From Hyphomicrobiales bacterium (GTDB lineage: Bacteria; Pseudomonadota; Alphaproteobacteria; Rhizobiales; Rhizobiaceae): a stretch of DNA of 64,000 bases. The position numbers and the translations under genes were made by a program. The notes below the pieces were generated by a model. The model did no database searches. It saw only the letters and a list, made by a program, of their open reading frames with translations, and was not told the DNA's origin. This document shows positions 53,851-62,601 of the stretch, in pieces. Each line of letters starts with the position of its first letter. Within the stretch, counting starts at the first letter, position 1. The stretch is taken from positions 62,001-126,000 of the forward strand of contig UBQW01000058.1 in the NCBI GenBank assembly GCA_900467745.1, read 5' to 3'.

Positions 53851-54663
53851 TCAGCCGACGAAGGCGCGTTCGATGACGAACTGCGCCGGCTTGCTGTTGG
53901 CGCCTTCCTCGAGACCAGCCTGCTCAAGCAGTTCCTTGGTGTCCTTCAGCATCGCTGAAGAGCCGCAGATCATGCCGCGGTCGATCTCGGGATCGAGCTT
54001 GGGAACGCCGAGGTCGGTGAACAGCTTGCCTGAGGAGATCAGGTCGGTAATGCGGCCGCGATACTCGAAGTCCTCGCGCGTCACCGTTGCGTAGTGCAGC
54101 AGCTTGTCGCCGACCACTTCCTGCAAGAGTTCGTCGTTCTGGATCTCGTGCACCAGGTCGAAGCCGTATTTCAGTTCGGCTATGTTGCGCGTGGTGTGGG
54201 TGAGGATGACCTGGTCGAACTTCTCGTAGGTCTCCGGATCGCGGATCAGGCTGGCGAAGGGCGCGATGCCGGTGCCGGTCGAGAACATGTAGAGACGACG
54301 TCCGGGCGTCAGTGCGTCGAGCACCAGCGTACCCGTCGGCTTCTTGCGCATCAGCACCTGATCGCCTGGCTTGATGGCCTGCAGATGCGAGGTGAGCGGA
54401 CCATCGGGAACCTTGATGGAGAAGAATTCGAGTTCTTCGGCCCAGGCGGGGCTGGCGATCGAGTAGGCGCGGAAGATCGGCTTTCCCTCGACCATGAGAC
54501 CGATCATCGCGAATTCGCCAGAGCGGAAGCGGAAACCTTCAGGACGCGTCATCGTGAAGCGGAACAGGTTGTCCGTATAGTGCGTGACGCTGAGAACGGT
54601 TTCGGCGAAAACGCCGGCAGGGATTGGGGCTGCGAATTCTTCGGTCTTTGCAGGGGCGTTCAT
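53851..54663 (-). CDS. fpr: Ferredoxin/flavodoxin-NADP+ reductase
   Basis: A 270-residue flavoprotein that passes electrons between NADPH and ferredoxin or flavodoxin. FAD-binding RAYSIASPAW is near residue 80 and the NADP-binding STGTGIAPFASLIRD near 130, with the C-terminal FVIERAFVG ending typical of the subclass found in rhizobia and pseudomonads. It could feed the ferredoxin-type sulfite reductase encoded earlier in the window. It is divergent from pcs. Confidence 0.93.
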   Translation of the reverse strand: MNAPAKTEEFAAPIPAGVFAETVLSVTHYTDNLFRFTMTRPEGFRFRSGEFAMIGLMVEGKPIFRAYSIASPAWAEELEFFSIKVPDGPLTSHLQAIKPGDQVLMRKKPTGTLVLDALTPGRRLYMFSTGTGIAPFASLIRDPETYEKFDQVILTHTTRNIAELKYGFDLVHEIQNDELLQEVVGDKLLHYATVTREDFEYRGRITDLISSGKLFTDLGVPKLDPEIDRGMICGSSAMLKDTKELLEQAGLEEGANSKPAQFVIERAFVG

Positions 54664-54910
54664 TGCGGTATCGGATCCCGTAGTTCGTCGATCATCAATT
54701 CGATGCGAGCGAGATATTACAAATAGGCGGCGGATTAAAGGTATTCCATTCCCTCTGTGGCGAGTTGCATGAAATATGCATGTTATCGTCAGGTTTGGGA
54801 AACCCGATGTGCATCATTCGCTTTTGCTCTGGCGAAGCCCGACAAAGGATGCATATTAGGCCGAAATCGCGCCTCGGGGGTGCGGATTGCTTATGGCAAC
54901 TCGGGGAAAC
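54664..54910. other. fpr/pcs divergent promoter region
   Basis: No gene seen. It holds short palindromes, TGCAT and ATGCA around 54768-54782 and GGTTT and AAACC around 54790-54803, which could be operators of either gene. No motif was identified with confidence. Confidence 0.4.
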
Positions 54911-55639
54911 ATGAAGATTTTCAATTACAAGCGCGTACCCTACGCGGAAATGCGCGCATTTTCCGTCCATATTTTGACGGCCTCCGGTTCCTTCCTTGCT
55001 TTCCTCGGCGTCGTCGCCGCCGCCGAGCATCGTTTCGTCGATATGTTCTGGTGGCTGGGGCTGGCACTTCTGGTCGATGGGATCGACGGCCCGATCGCGC
55101 GCAAGGTCAAGGTCAAGGAAGTCCTGCCGAACTGGTCGGGCGATACGCTCGACAACATCATCGATTACGTCACCTACGTCCTGCTGCCTGCCTTTGCGCT
55201 CTATCAGAGCGGCATGATCGGCGAGCCGTGGTCCTTCGTGGCTGCCGGCATGATTGTCGTCTCGAGCGCGATCTATTATGCCGACATGGGCATGAAGACG
55301 GAGGAGTATTTCTTCTCAGGCTTCCCTGTGGTCTGGAACATGATCGTCTTCACGCTGTTCGTCATGGATGCCAGCGCCACGACAGCGCTCGTCGTCGTCA
55401 CCGTCTCGGTGATCCTGACCTTCCTGCCGATCAACTTCTTGCATCCGGTGCGCGTCCAGCGCCTGCGTCCGCTCAATCTCGGCATCTTCTTCCTGTGGTC
55501 GGCGCTCGGCATCTATGCGCTGCTGATGCATTTCGTCGTGCCGCAATGGGCGCTCGTTCTTTTCGTTCTGAGTGGTATCTATCTCTATTGCATCGGCGCC
55601 GTCCTGCAGTTCCTGCCGGCGCTGGGACGTCGTGTATAG
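54911..55639 (+). CDS. pcs: Phosphatidylcholine synthase (CDP-diacylglycerol:choline)
   Basis: Makes phosphatidylcholine in one step from choline and CDP-diacylglycerol, the Pcs route found in rhizobia and related host-associated bacteria. It has 242 residues with about eight membrane segments and the CDP-alcohol phosphotransferase motif (DGIDGPIAR, then SGDTLDNIIDY). ATG 54911 (MKIFNYKRVPYAEMRAFSVHIL) is chosen because it matches the family start; TTG 54887 and ATG 54893 upstream are unlikely. Confidence 0.95.
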   Translation: MKIFNYKRVPYAEMRAFSVHILTASGSFLAFLGVVAAAEHRFVDMFWWLGLALLVDGIDGPIARKVKVKEVLPNWSGDTLDNIIDYVTYVLLPAFALYQSGMIGEPWSFVAAGMIVVSSAIYYADMGMKTEEYFFSGFPVVWNMIVFTLFVMDASATTALVVVTVSVILTFLPINFLHPVRVQRLRPLNLGIFFLWSALGIYALLMHFVVPQWALVLFVLSGIYLYCIGAVLQFLPALGRRV

Positions 55640-55663
55640 GAGAATTGGCATAGGAGAGTTGGA

Positions 55664-56647
55664 ATGGCGAAGACACATGCCGTCGTGCTGAATGGGACCG
55701 GCGGTCCCGAGGTGCTCGATTATGTCGATATCGACCTGCCGCCGCCCGGCGCCGGCGAAGTGCAGATAAGGCACGCCGCGATCGGCCTGAATTTCATCGA
55801 CGTCTATTTCCGCACCGGCCTCTACAAGGCGCCGCATATGCCCTTCATTCCGGGCAAGGAAGCAGCCGGAACCGTGACGGCCGTCGGCCCCGGCGTTTCT
55901 GATTTCAAGGTCGGCGACCGCGTCGCCTATGCCGGCTCCGACGGCGCCTACAGCCTAGAGCGCAATATCGAGACCAGGCATCTGGTCGCCGTGCCCGATG
56001 GCATAGGGCTCGATACAGCCGCGGCGATGATGCTGAAGGGCATGACGGCGCAGTATCTGCTGAACCGCACCTTCAAGGTCGGCCCTGACACCACGCTGCT
56101 CTTCCACGCCGCCGCCGGCGGTGTCGGCCTGATCGCCGGCCAATGGGCCAAGGCGCTCGGCGCGACCGTCATCGGAACGGTTGGCTCGGACGCCAAGGCT
56201 GAGCTCGCACGCGAGCATGGCTACGACCATGTCGTCAACTACAACACCGAGGATTTCGTCGCGCGCGTCTCGGAGGTCACGGGCGGCAAGGGCGTAGACG
56301 TGGTCTACGATTCCATCGGCCGCGACACCTTCCCGCAATCGCTCGACTGCCTGAAACGCCTGGGCATGTTCGTGTCCTTCGGCCAGTCATCCGGGCCGAT
56401 CGAGGATTTCACCCTGGCGTTGCTGGCGCAGAAGGGCTCGCTTTTTGCGACCCGTCCGACGCTTTTCACCTATATCGCCACCCGTGATGAGCTAACTGAT
56501 TGTGCAAACGCATTATTTGATGTTGTTTTGAGCAACAAAGTGCGTATCAATGTCAATCAGACCTATCCGTTGCGCGAGGTTGGGCGAGCCCACACGGAAC
56601 TGGAAGCTAGAAAAACGACCGGAACGACGCTGCTGATCCCAGAATGA
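55664..56647 (+). CDS. Quinone oxidoreductase (zinc-less MDR family, QOR type)
   Basis: A 327-residue NADPH-dependent reductase of the zeta-crystallin group. The catalytic fold shows NFIDVYFRTGLY, the NADPH-binding AAAGGVGLIAGQWAKALG and the family ending VGRAHTELEARKTTGTTLL. There are no zinc ligands. It starts 24 bp after pcs, so it is likely in the same transcript, and stops 21 bp before the ABC transporter genes. Confidence 0.92.
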   Translation: MAKTHAVVLNGTGGPEVLDYVDIDLPPPGAGEVQIRHAAIGLNFIDVYFRTGLYKAPHMPFIPGKEAAGTVTAVGPGVSDFKVGDRVAYAGSDGAYSLERNIETRHLVAVPDGIGLDTAAAMMLKGMTAQYLLNRTFKVGPDTTLLFHAAAGGVGLIAGQWAKALGATVIGTVGSDAKAELAREHGYDHVVNYNTEDFVARVSEVTGGKGVDVVYDSIGRDTFPQSLDCLKRLGMFVSFGQSSGPIEDFTLALLAQKGSLFATRPTLFTYIATRDELTDCANALFDVVLSNKVRINVNQTYPLREVGRAHTELEARKTTGTTLLIPE

Positions 56648-56668
56648 TCCTGAAGGGGCAGGTCGGCA

Positions 56669-58261
56669 GTGGGAAATGAGGGGAAAGTGTCGTCATCGAC
56701 TGTGCCGGCATCAGGCGCGTTATTGTCGGTCCAAAAGCTGACAAAGCTCTTCGGCAGCTTTGCTGCCTGTAACCACATAGACCTTGATATCGCTCCCGGC
56801 GAAATCCATGCATTGCTCGGCGAAAACGGCGCGGGAAAATCCACGCTGGTGAAGATGCTTTTCGGCGTGCTGGAGCCGAGCGAGGGCGAGATCGTGTGGG
56901 AAGGCCGTCCGGTCGCGATCAACTCGCCCGGAGCCGCGCGCAAGCTTGGCATTGGCATGGTGTTCCAGCATTTCTCGCTGTTCGAAGCACTGACCGTTGC
57001 CGAAAACATCGCGCTCTCGCTCGATGACAGCATACCGATCGGCAAGATCGCCGAGGAGGCGAGGGCGTTGTCGCAGGCCTATGGCCTGCCGCTCGACCCG
57101 CACGCCCATGTGGCCGATCTGTCCGTCGGCGAGCGCCAGCGCATCGAGATTGTCCGCGCGCTCTTGCAAAACCCGAAGCTGATCATTCTCGACGAGCCGA
57201 CCTCGGTGCTAACGCCGCAGGAAGCCGACAAGCTGTTCGAGACGCTGTTCAAGCTGAAGGCCGAGGGCCGCTCGGTGCTTTACATCAGCCACCGCCTGGA
57301 AGAGGTGCAGCGCATCTGCGACCGCGCCACGGTGCTACGCCATGGCAAGGTCACCGGCGCCTGCGTACCGGCCGATGAAACGCCGGCCTCGCTTGCGCGC
57401 ATGATGGTCGGCAACGACGTGGCCTCCGTCACCCACCCCGATCGCGGCGCCAAGGGTCCAGTTCAGCTTGCCGTCTCCGGCCTCTCCGTCTCCCCACGCA
57501 CGCCTTTTGCCATGCCGCTGAAGGACGTGTCGATGACCGTCTGTTCGGGCCAGATCCTGGCGATCGCAGGCGTTGCCGGAAACGGGCAGGGCGAGTTGTT
57601 CGATGCGCTCTCGGGCGAATATCCGGTTTCGACACCCGAAGCCGTCGTCATCCGCAACAAGCCGGTCGGAAACCAAGGGATCACCGCCCGCCGCCTGCTC
57701 GGCGCCGGCTTCGTGCCCGAGGAGCGCCACGGCCACGCCGCCGTGTCGGCAATGAAGCTCTCCGACAACCTCGTGCTTGCCCGCAGCAAATCCGACCGCA
57801 AGGCGTTTCTGTCGGGCGGCTTCCTCAAAATCATCCGCCGCAGCGCGGTCAGGAACGCCACGAAGCGCATCTCCGAGGAAATGGATGTTCGCAAGAGCGG
57901 CGAGGATCCCGCAGCCGGGTCGCTCTCGGGCGGCAACCTGCAGAAATTCATCGTCGGCCGCGAGCTCGACCGCCAGCCGGCCGTCCTCGTCGTCAACCAG
58001 CCGACCTGGGGCGTGGACGCGGGCGCGGCAAGCCGCATCCGCCAGGCCCTCGTCGATCTCGCCCGCAATGGCTCTGCCGTCGTCGTCATCAGCCAGGATC
58101 TGGACGAGATCTTCGAGGTGGCAACCGAGATCGCCGTCATCTCCGAGGGACGCCTGTCGTCGCCATTCCCTGCGGGCGAGCTGACGCGCGAGAAGATCGG
58201 CCTGCTGATGGGCGGCCTGCATGAAAGCAAGACCGCGCCGGAGACCACGCATGCGCATTGA
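56669..58261 (+). CDS. BMP-family ABC importer, twin ATPase subunit
   Basis: A 530-residue ATPase with two nucleotide-binding domains of the RbsA/YufO type. The first is canonical: Walker A GENGAGKST, signature LSVGERQRIEI, Walker B DEPTSVL. The second is degenerate: GVAGNGQGELF for Walker A and NQPTWGVDAG at Walker B, but with a good signature LSGGNLQKF. The start is GTG 56669 or GTG 56687. With two permeases and the BMP protein it forms a nucleoside- or purine-type importer. Confidence 0.9.
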   Translation: MGNEGKVSSSTVPASGALLSVQKLTKLFGSFAACNHIDLDIAPGEIHALLGENGAGKSTLVKMLFGVLEPSEGEIVWEGRPVAINSPGAARKLGIGMVFQHFSLFEALTVAENIALSLDDSIPIGKIAEEARALSQAYGLPLDPHAHVADLSVGERQRIEIVRALLQNPKLIILDEPTSVLTPQEADKLFETLFKLKAEGRSVLYISHRLEEVQRICDRATVLRHGKVTGACVPADETPASLARMMVGNDVASVTHPDRGAKGPVQLAVSGLSVSPRTPFAMPLKDVSMTVCSGQILAIAGVAGNGQGELFDALSGEYPVSTPEAVVIRNKPVGNQGITARRLLGAGFVPEERHGHAAVSAMKLSDNLVLARSKSDRKAFLSGGFLKIIRRSAVRNATKRISEEMDVRKSGEDPAAGSLSGGNLQKFIVGRELDRQPAVLVVNQPTWGVDAGAASRIRQALVDLARNGSAVVVISQDLDEIFEVATEIAVISEGRLSSPFPAGELTREKIGLLMGGLHESKTAPETTHAH

Positions 58262-59336
58262 ACTCGAAAAGCGCCCGCAGGCGTCGAAGCTCTACGGTCT
58301 CGTCTCGCCGCTCCTGGCGTTGGTTCTGACGCTGGTTGCCGGCGCGATCATGTTCGAGATCCTGGGCAAGGACCCGATCGAGGCGCTCGACGCCTTCTTC
58401 CTGGAGCCGCTGCTCGAAGTCTGGTCGCTGCACGAGCTGGCGATCAAGGCCGCACCTCTGATCATGATCGCCGTCGGCCTAGCCGTCTGTTATCGCTCGA
58501 ACAACTGGAACATCGGCGCCGAAGGCCAGTTCACCATGGGCGCGATCACCGGCTCGATCCTGCCGATCCTTTTCACGGAGTGGCACTCGCCCTTGGTGCT
58601 GCCGCTGATGCTGATCATGGGCGCTCTCGGCGGAGCGCTGTTCGCCGGCATCCCGGCACTGCTCAAGGCGCATTTCAACACCAACGAGATCCTGACCAGC
58701 CTGATGCTGGTCTATATCGCGCAGCTCTTTCTCGATTGGCTGATCCGCGGCGCCTGGCGCAATCCCGCCGGTTTCAACTTTCCCGAAAGCGTCTCCTTCC
58801 CGCCCGAAGCGGTGCTGCCGGCGATCTGGGAAGAGTCAGGCCGTGCTCATTGGGCCTTCATCTTCGCGATCATCGCCGCGATCCTCGTCTGGTTCATGCT
58901 GAAATACACGCTGAAGGGCTTCGAGATTGTCGTGCTCGGCCAGTCGGAACGGGCAGGGCGCTTCGCCGGTTTCTCGTCGAAGAAGATGATATGGTTCAGC
59001 TTCCTGTTCTCGGGCGCGCTGGCCGGTCTCGCCGGCATCTCGGAAGTCTCGGGCTCGATCGGCCACCTGCAGCCGGCGATCTCACCGGGCTACGGCTTCA
59101 CCGCGATCATCGTCGCCTTCCTCGGACGCCTCAATCCGCTCGGCATCATTGCTTCCGGCCTGGTGCTGGCGCTGACCTATCTCGGCGGCGAGGCCGCGCA
59201 GCTGTCGATCGGCGTCTCCGACAAGGTCACCCGCGTTTTCCAGGGGTTGCTGTTGTTCTTCGTCCTGTCTTGCGACACGCTGATCGCCTACAAGATCCGC
59301 ATCGTCTGGTCGCGTGTCCGGGGAGGCGTCGCATGA
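58251..59336 (+). CDS. BMP-family ABC importer permease 1
   Basis: A 361-residue membrane protein with eight or more helices. The block CYRSNNWNIGAEGQFTMGAI near residue 85 and LKAHFNTNEILTSLMLVYIA are typical of nucleoside-type BPD_transp_2 permeases (YufP-like). ATG 58251 lies within the end of the ATPase gene (overlap of 11 bases), and its stop overlaps the next start, so the transporter genes are tightly coupled. Confidence 0.9.
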   Translation: MRIELEKRPQASKLYGLVSPLLALVLTLVAGAIMFEILGKDPIEALDAFFLEPLLEVWSLHELAIKAAPLIMIAVGLAVCYRSNNWNIGAEGQFTMGAITGSILPILFTEWHSPLVLPLMLIMGALGGALFAGIPALLKAHFNTNEILTSLMLVYIAQLFLDWLIRGAWRNPAGFNFPESVSFPPEAVLPAIWEESGRAHWAFIFAIIAAILVWFMLKYTLKGFEIVVLGQSERAGRFAGFSSKKMIWFSFLFSGALAGLAGISEVSGSIGHLQPAISPGYGFTAIIVAFLGRLNPLGIIASGLVLALTYLGGEAAQLSIGVSDKVTRVFQGLLLFFVLSCDTLIAYKIRIVWSRVRGGVA

Positions 59337-60253
59337 GTATTTTCGAAGCCATCCTGCTGACCGTCATCACCGCTTCGACGCCGCTCGTCATCGCAGCCCT
59401 CGGCGAACTGGTGACCGAACGCTCCGGCGTGCTGAACCTCGGCGTCGAGGGGATGATGATCATGGGCGCCGTCGCGGCCTTCGCCGGCGCGCAGATGTCG
59501 GGCTCGCCCTATATCGGCCTTCTCGCCGGCATCGCCATGGGCGCCATCTTCTCGCTGCTCTTCGCCTTCCTGACGCTGACGCTCGTTGCCAATCAGGTGG
59601 CAACAGGCCTTGCGCTCACCATCCTCGGCCTCGGCCTGTCGGGCATGCTCGGCGAGGGCTATGTCAGCGTGCCCGGCGTGCGGCTCGCACCGATCGTCGT
59701 ACCCTACCTCTCCGACCTTCCCTTCGTCGGCTCGGTGCTCTTCAAGCAGGACTTGACCTTCTACCTGTCGTTGGCGCTGCTCTTCGGCGTCAGCTGGTTC
59801 CTGTTCCGCAGCCGCGCTGGTCTCAAGCTGCGCGCCATCGGAGACAGCCACGGCTCAGCGCATGCGCTCGGCATCAGCGTTATCCGCACCCGCTATCTCG
59901 CCGTGATGTTCGGCGGCGCCTGCGCGGGCCTTGCCGGTGCGCAGCTGTCGCTCGTCTATACGCCGCAATGGGTGGAGAACATGTCATCTGGCCGTGGCTG
60001 GATCACGCTGGCGCTGGTGGTCTTCGCTTCATGGCGTCCATGGCGGGTCTTTGCCGGCGGTTATCTCTTCGGCGCCGTCACGATCCTGCAGCTGCATGCC
60101 CAGGCGTTCGGTATCGGTATTCCGGCACAGTTCCTGTCGATGCTGCCTTATGCGGCCACTATTGTGGTTCTCGTCATCATTTCTCATAATCGGCGCACGA
60201 CGCTGATCAACACGCCGGCGTCGCTGGGAAAACCATTCGTCCCGGAACGATAA
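59333..60253 (+). CDS. BMP-family ABC importer permease 2
   Basis: A 306-residue membrane protein of the YufQ-like type. The N-terminal ELVTERSGVLNLGVEGMMIMGAVAAFAGA is diagnostic. Its frame is open upstream, but ATG 59333, overlapping the preceding stop in ATGA, is the clear start. It completes the membrane part of the importer with the preceding permease. Confidence 0.92.
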   Translation: MSIFEAILLTVITASTPLVIAALGELVTERSGVLNLGVEGMMIMGAVAAFAGAQMSGSPYIGLLAGIAMGAIFSLLFAFLTLTLVANQVATGLALTILGLGLSGMLGEGYVSVPGVRLAPIVVPYLSDLPFVGSVLFKQDLTFYLSLALLFGVSWFLFRSRAGLKLRAIGDSHGSAHALGISVIRTRYLAVMFGGACAGLAGAQLSLVYTPQWVENMSSGRGWITLALVVFASWRPWRVFAGGYLFGAVTILQLHAQAFGIGIPAQFLSMLPYAATIVVLVIISHNRRTTLINTPASLGKPFVPER

Positions 60254-60298
60254 AACAAGAACAAACGAACTTCGAAATTCCAAACCACAGGGGTTATC

Positions 60299-61372
60299 AT
60301 GAAAAGACTAGCATTCGCATTTGCCGCTTCGGCAGCTGCCATTTTGAGCGTCGGCTCGTCCGCACAGGCCGCCGACAAGACCAAGGTCTGCTTCGTCTAC
60401 GTCGGCTCCCACACCGACGGCGGCTACTCCCAGGCGCACGACCTCGGCCGCCAGCAGATCCAGAAGGAATTCGGCGACAAGATCGACACGCCGTACCTGG
60501 AAAACGTGCCTGAAGGCCCGGATGCCGAGCGCGCCATCGAGCGTCTCGCCCGCTCCGGCTGCAAGCTGATCTTCTCCACCTCGTTCGGCTTCATGGACGC
60601 CACCGTCAAGGTCGCCGCCAAGTTCCCGGATGTGAAGTTCGAGCACGGCACCGGCTACAAGTCCGGCCCGAACCTTGCGACCTACAACTCGCGCTTCTAC
60701 GAAGGCCGCTACATCCTCGGCCAGATTGCAGCCAAGACCTCGAAGAACCACGGCGCCGCCTACATCGCCTCGTTCCCGATTCCGGAAGTGGTCATGGGCA
60801 TCAACTCCTTCGAGCAGGGCGCGAAGTCTGTCGATCCTGATTTCAAGCTCAAGGTCATCTGGGTCAACACCTGGTTCGACCCGGGCAAGGAAGCCGATGC
60901 CGCCAAGGCCATGGTCGACCAGGGCGTCGACGTGCTCACGCAGCACACCGACACGACGGCTCCGATGCAGGTTGCCGAAGAGCGTGGCATCCACGCATTC
61001 GGCCAGGCTTCCGACATGATCGCGGCCGGCCCGAAGGCACAGCTGACGGCAATCGTCGACACCTGGGGTAACTACTACTCCAAGCGCGTCCACGCGCTGC
61101 TCGACGGCACCTGGAAGTCCGAGCAGAGCTGGGACGGCCTGAAGGATAACATCCTCAAGATGGCCGACTACACCAACATGCCCGACGACGTGAAGAAGAT
61201 GGCTCAGGACACCGAGGCCAAGATCAAGTCCGGCGAACTGCATCCCTTCACCGGCCCGATCAACAAGCAGGACGGCACCCCGTGGCTGAAGGCCGGCGAG
61301 AAGGCTGATGACGCCACGCTGCTCGGCATGAACTTCTACGTCGAAGGCGTGGACGACAAGCTGCCGAAGTGA
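60299..61372 (+). CDS. BMP-family substrate-binding lipoprotein-like protein (nucleoside-type ABC)
   Basis: A 357-residue periplasmic binding protein of the BMP/PnrA family. The signal peptide (LAFAFAASAAAILSVGSSAQA) is cleaved near residue 24, with no lipobox cysteine. The body shows VCFVYVGSHTDGGYSQAHDLGRQ, IFSTSFGFMDATVKVAAKFPDVKFEHGTGY and GVDVLTQHTDTTA. Family members bind purine nucleosides or related compounds. It is the last gene of the operon and is followed by a strong terminator. Confidence 0.92.
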   Translation: MKRLAFAFAASAAAILSVGSSAQAADKTKVCFVYVGSHTDGGYSQAHDLGRQQIQKEFGDKIDTPYLENVPEGPDAERAIERLARSGCKLIFSTSFGFMDATVKVAAKFPDVKFEHGTGYKSGPNLATYNSRFYEGRYILGQIAAKTSKNHGAAYIASFPIPEVVMGINSFEQGAKSVDPDFKLKVIWVNTWFDPGKEADAAKAMVDQGVDVLTQHTDTTAPMQVAEERGIHAFGQASDMIAAGPKAQLTAIVDTWGNYYSKRVHALLDGTWKSEQSWDGLKDNILKMADYTNMPDDVKKMAQDTEAKIKSGELHPFTGPINKQDGTPWLKAGEKADDATLLGMNFYVEGVDDKLPK

Positions 61373-61397
61373 GCATTTCTCACTGTTAGCACATGCG

Positions 61398-61428
61398 AAA
61401 GGGCGCTCGTTTCGGGCGCCCTTTTTTG
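61398..61428 (+). terminator. Rho-independent terminator after the BMP importer
   Basis: A 9-bp perfect stem (AAAGGGCGC 61398-61406, GCGCCCTTT 61416-61424) with a 9-base loop, ending in a run of T. It closes the operon from 56669 (or from pcs) and separates it from the ytfQ-like gene. Confidence 0.88.
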
Positions 61429-61518
61429 CTGCATTGCATACCAGAAAGTGCATTTACAAAAGTAATACTATATGATTTTCCTAGTGCGTGCCGCGGGAGG
61501 CGGCTTTTGGAGGAAATC

Positions 61519-62481
61519 ATGAAATTCAAGACAGCACTCATGAGTGCCACGGTTTTTGCTGCCTGCATGTTCGGCTCGGCACAGGCCGCCGAACTGGTTG
61601 TCGGCTTCTCGCAGATCGGCTCGGAATCGGGCTGGCGCGCTGCTGAGACGACCGTCACCAAGGAAGAGGCCAAGAAGCGCGGCATCGACCTGAAGTTCGC
61701 CGATGCCCAGCAGAAGCAGGAAAACCAGATCAAGGCGATCCGCTCCTTCATCGCCCAGGGCGTCAACGCCATCCTGCTTGCTCCGGTTGTCGAAACCGGT
61801 TGGGACGCGGTTTTGAAGGAAGCGAAGGAAGCCAACATCCCGGTCATCCTTCTCGACCGCACGATCAAGGCGCCTGAGGATCTCTACCTGACGGCGGTAA
61901 CCTCCGACCAGGTGCATGAAGGCAAGGTTGCTGGCGACTGGCTCGTGAAGACCGTTGCCGACAAGAAGTGCAACATCGTCGAGCTCCAGGGCACCACCGG
62001 CTCTTCGCCGGCCATCGCCCGCAAGAAGGGCTTCGAGGAAGCCATTGCCGGCAAGTCGAACTTCAAGATCGTTCGCAGCCAGACCGGCGACTTTACCCGC
62101 ACGAAGGGTAAGGAAGTCATGGAAAGCTTCCTGAAGGCTGAGAACGGCGGCAAGGACATCTGCGCCCTCTACGCCCATAACGACGACATGGCTGTCGGCG
62201 GTATCCAGGCGATCAAGGAAGCCGGCCTGAAGCCGGGCAAGGACATCCTCGTCGTCTCGATCGACTCCGTTCCTGATATCTTCAAGGCCATGGAAGCCGG
62301 CGAAGCCAACGCGACCGTCGAGCTGACGCCGAACATGGCGGGCCCGGCATTCGACGCGCTCGACGCCTACCTCAAGGACAAGAAGGCTCCGGCCAAGTGG
62401 ATCCAGACCGAATCGAAGCTCTACACCCAGGCTGACGATCCGAAGAAGGTATACGAGTCCAAGAAGGGCCTCGGCTACTGA
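61519..62481 (+). CDS. ytfQ: Sugar ABC substrate-binding protein (YtfQ-like)
   Basis: A 320-residue periplasmic binding protein. The signal peptide (MSATVFAACMFGSAQA) ends near residue 22, then LVVGFSQIGSESGWRAAETTVTKEEAKKRG and FADAQQKQENQIKAIRSFIAQGVNAILLAPVVETGW match YtfQ, the galactofuranose-binding protein of E. coli, whose ligand set includes galactofuranose. The ATG at 61519 follows TTGGAGGAAATC. It is probably expressed more than the downstream ATPase, helped by the hairpin after it. Confidence 0.88.
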   Translation: MKFKTALMSATVFAACMFGSAQAAELVVGFSQIGSESGWRAAETTVTKEEAKKRGIDLKFADAQQKQENQIKAIRSFIAQGVNAILLAPVVETGWDAVLKEAKEANIPVILLDRTIKAPEDLYLTAVTSDQVHEGKVAGDWLVKTVADKKCNIVELQGTTGSSPAIARKKGFEEAIAGKSNFKIVRSQTGDFTRTKGKEVMESFLKAENGGKDICALYAHNDDMAVGGIQAIKEAGLKPGKDILVVSIDSVPDIFKAMEAGEANATVELTPNMAGPAFDALDAYLKDKKAPAKWIQTESKLYTQADDPKKVYESKKGLGY

Positions 62482-62494
62482 TCTGACACATGAA

Positions 62495-62523
62495 CCGCAC
62501 CGGTCCATCATGGACCGGTGCGG
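62495..62523 (+). repeat. Strong hairpin between ytfQ and ytfR
   Basis: CCGCACCGGTCCA (62495-62507) and TGGACCGGTGCGG (62511-62523) form a 13-bp perfect stem with a three-base loop, 14 bp after the ytfQ stop. There is no T-run, so it is less likely a terminator than an mRNA-stabilising or partial-attenuation structure. Confidence 0.75.
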
Positions 62524-62601
62524 AACTGCCGCGAACGCTGCCAGACATGATGTCGGGTTGCTATCAGGCCATGTCGGTCAATATCAGGAAAAGCCCACTT
62601 G

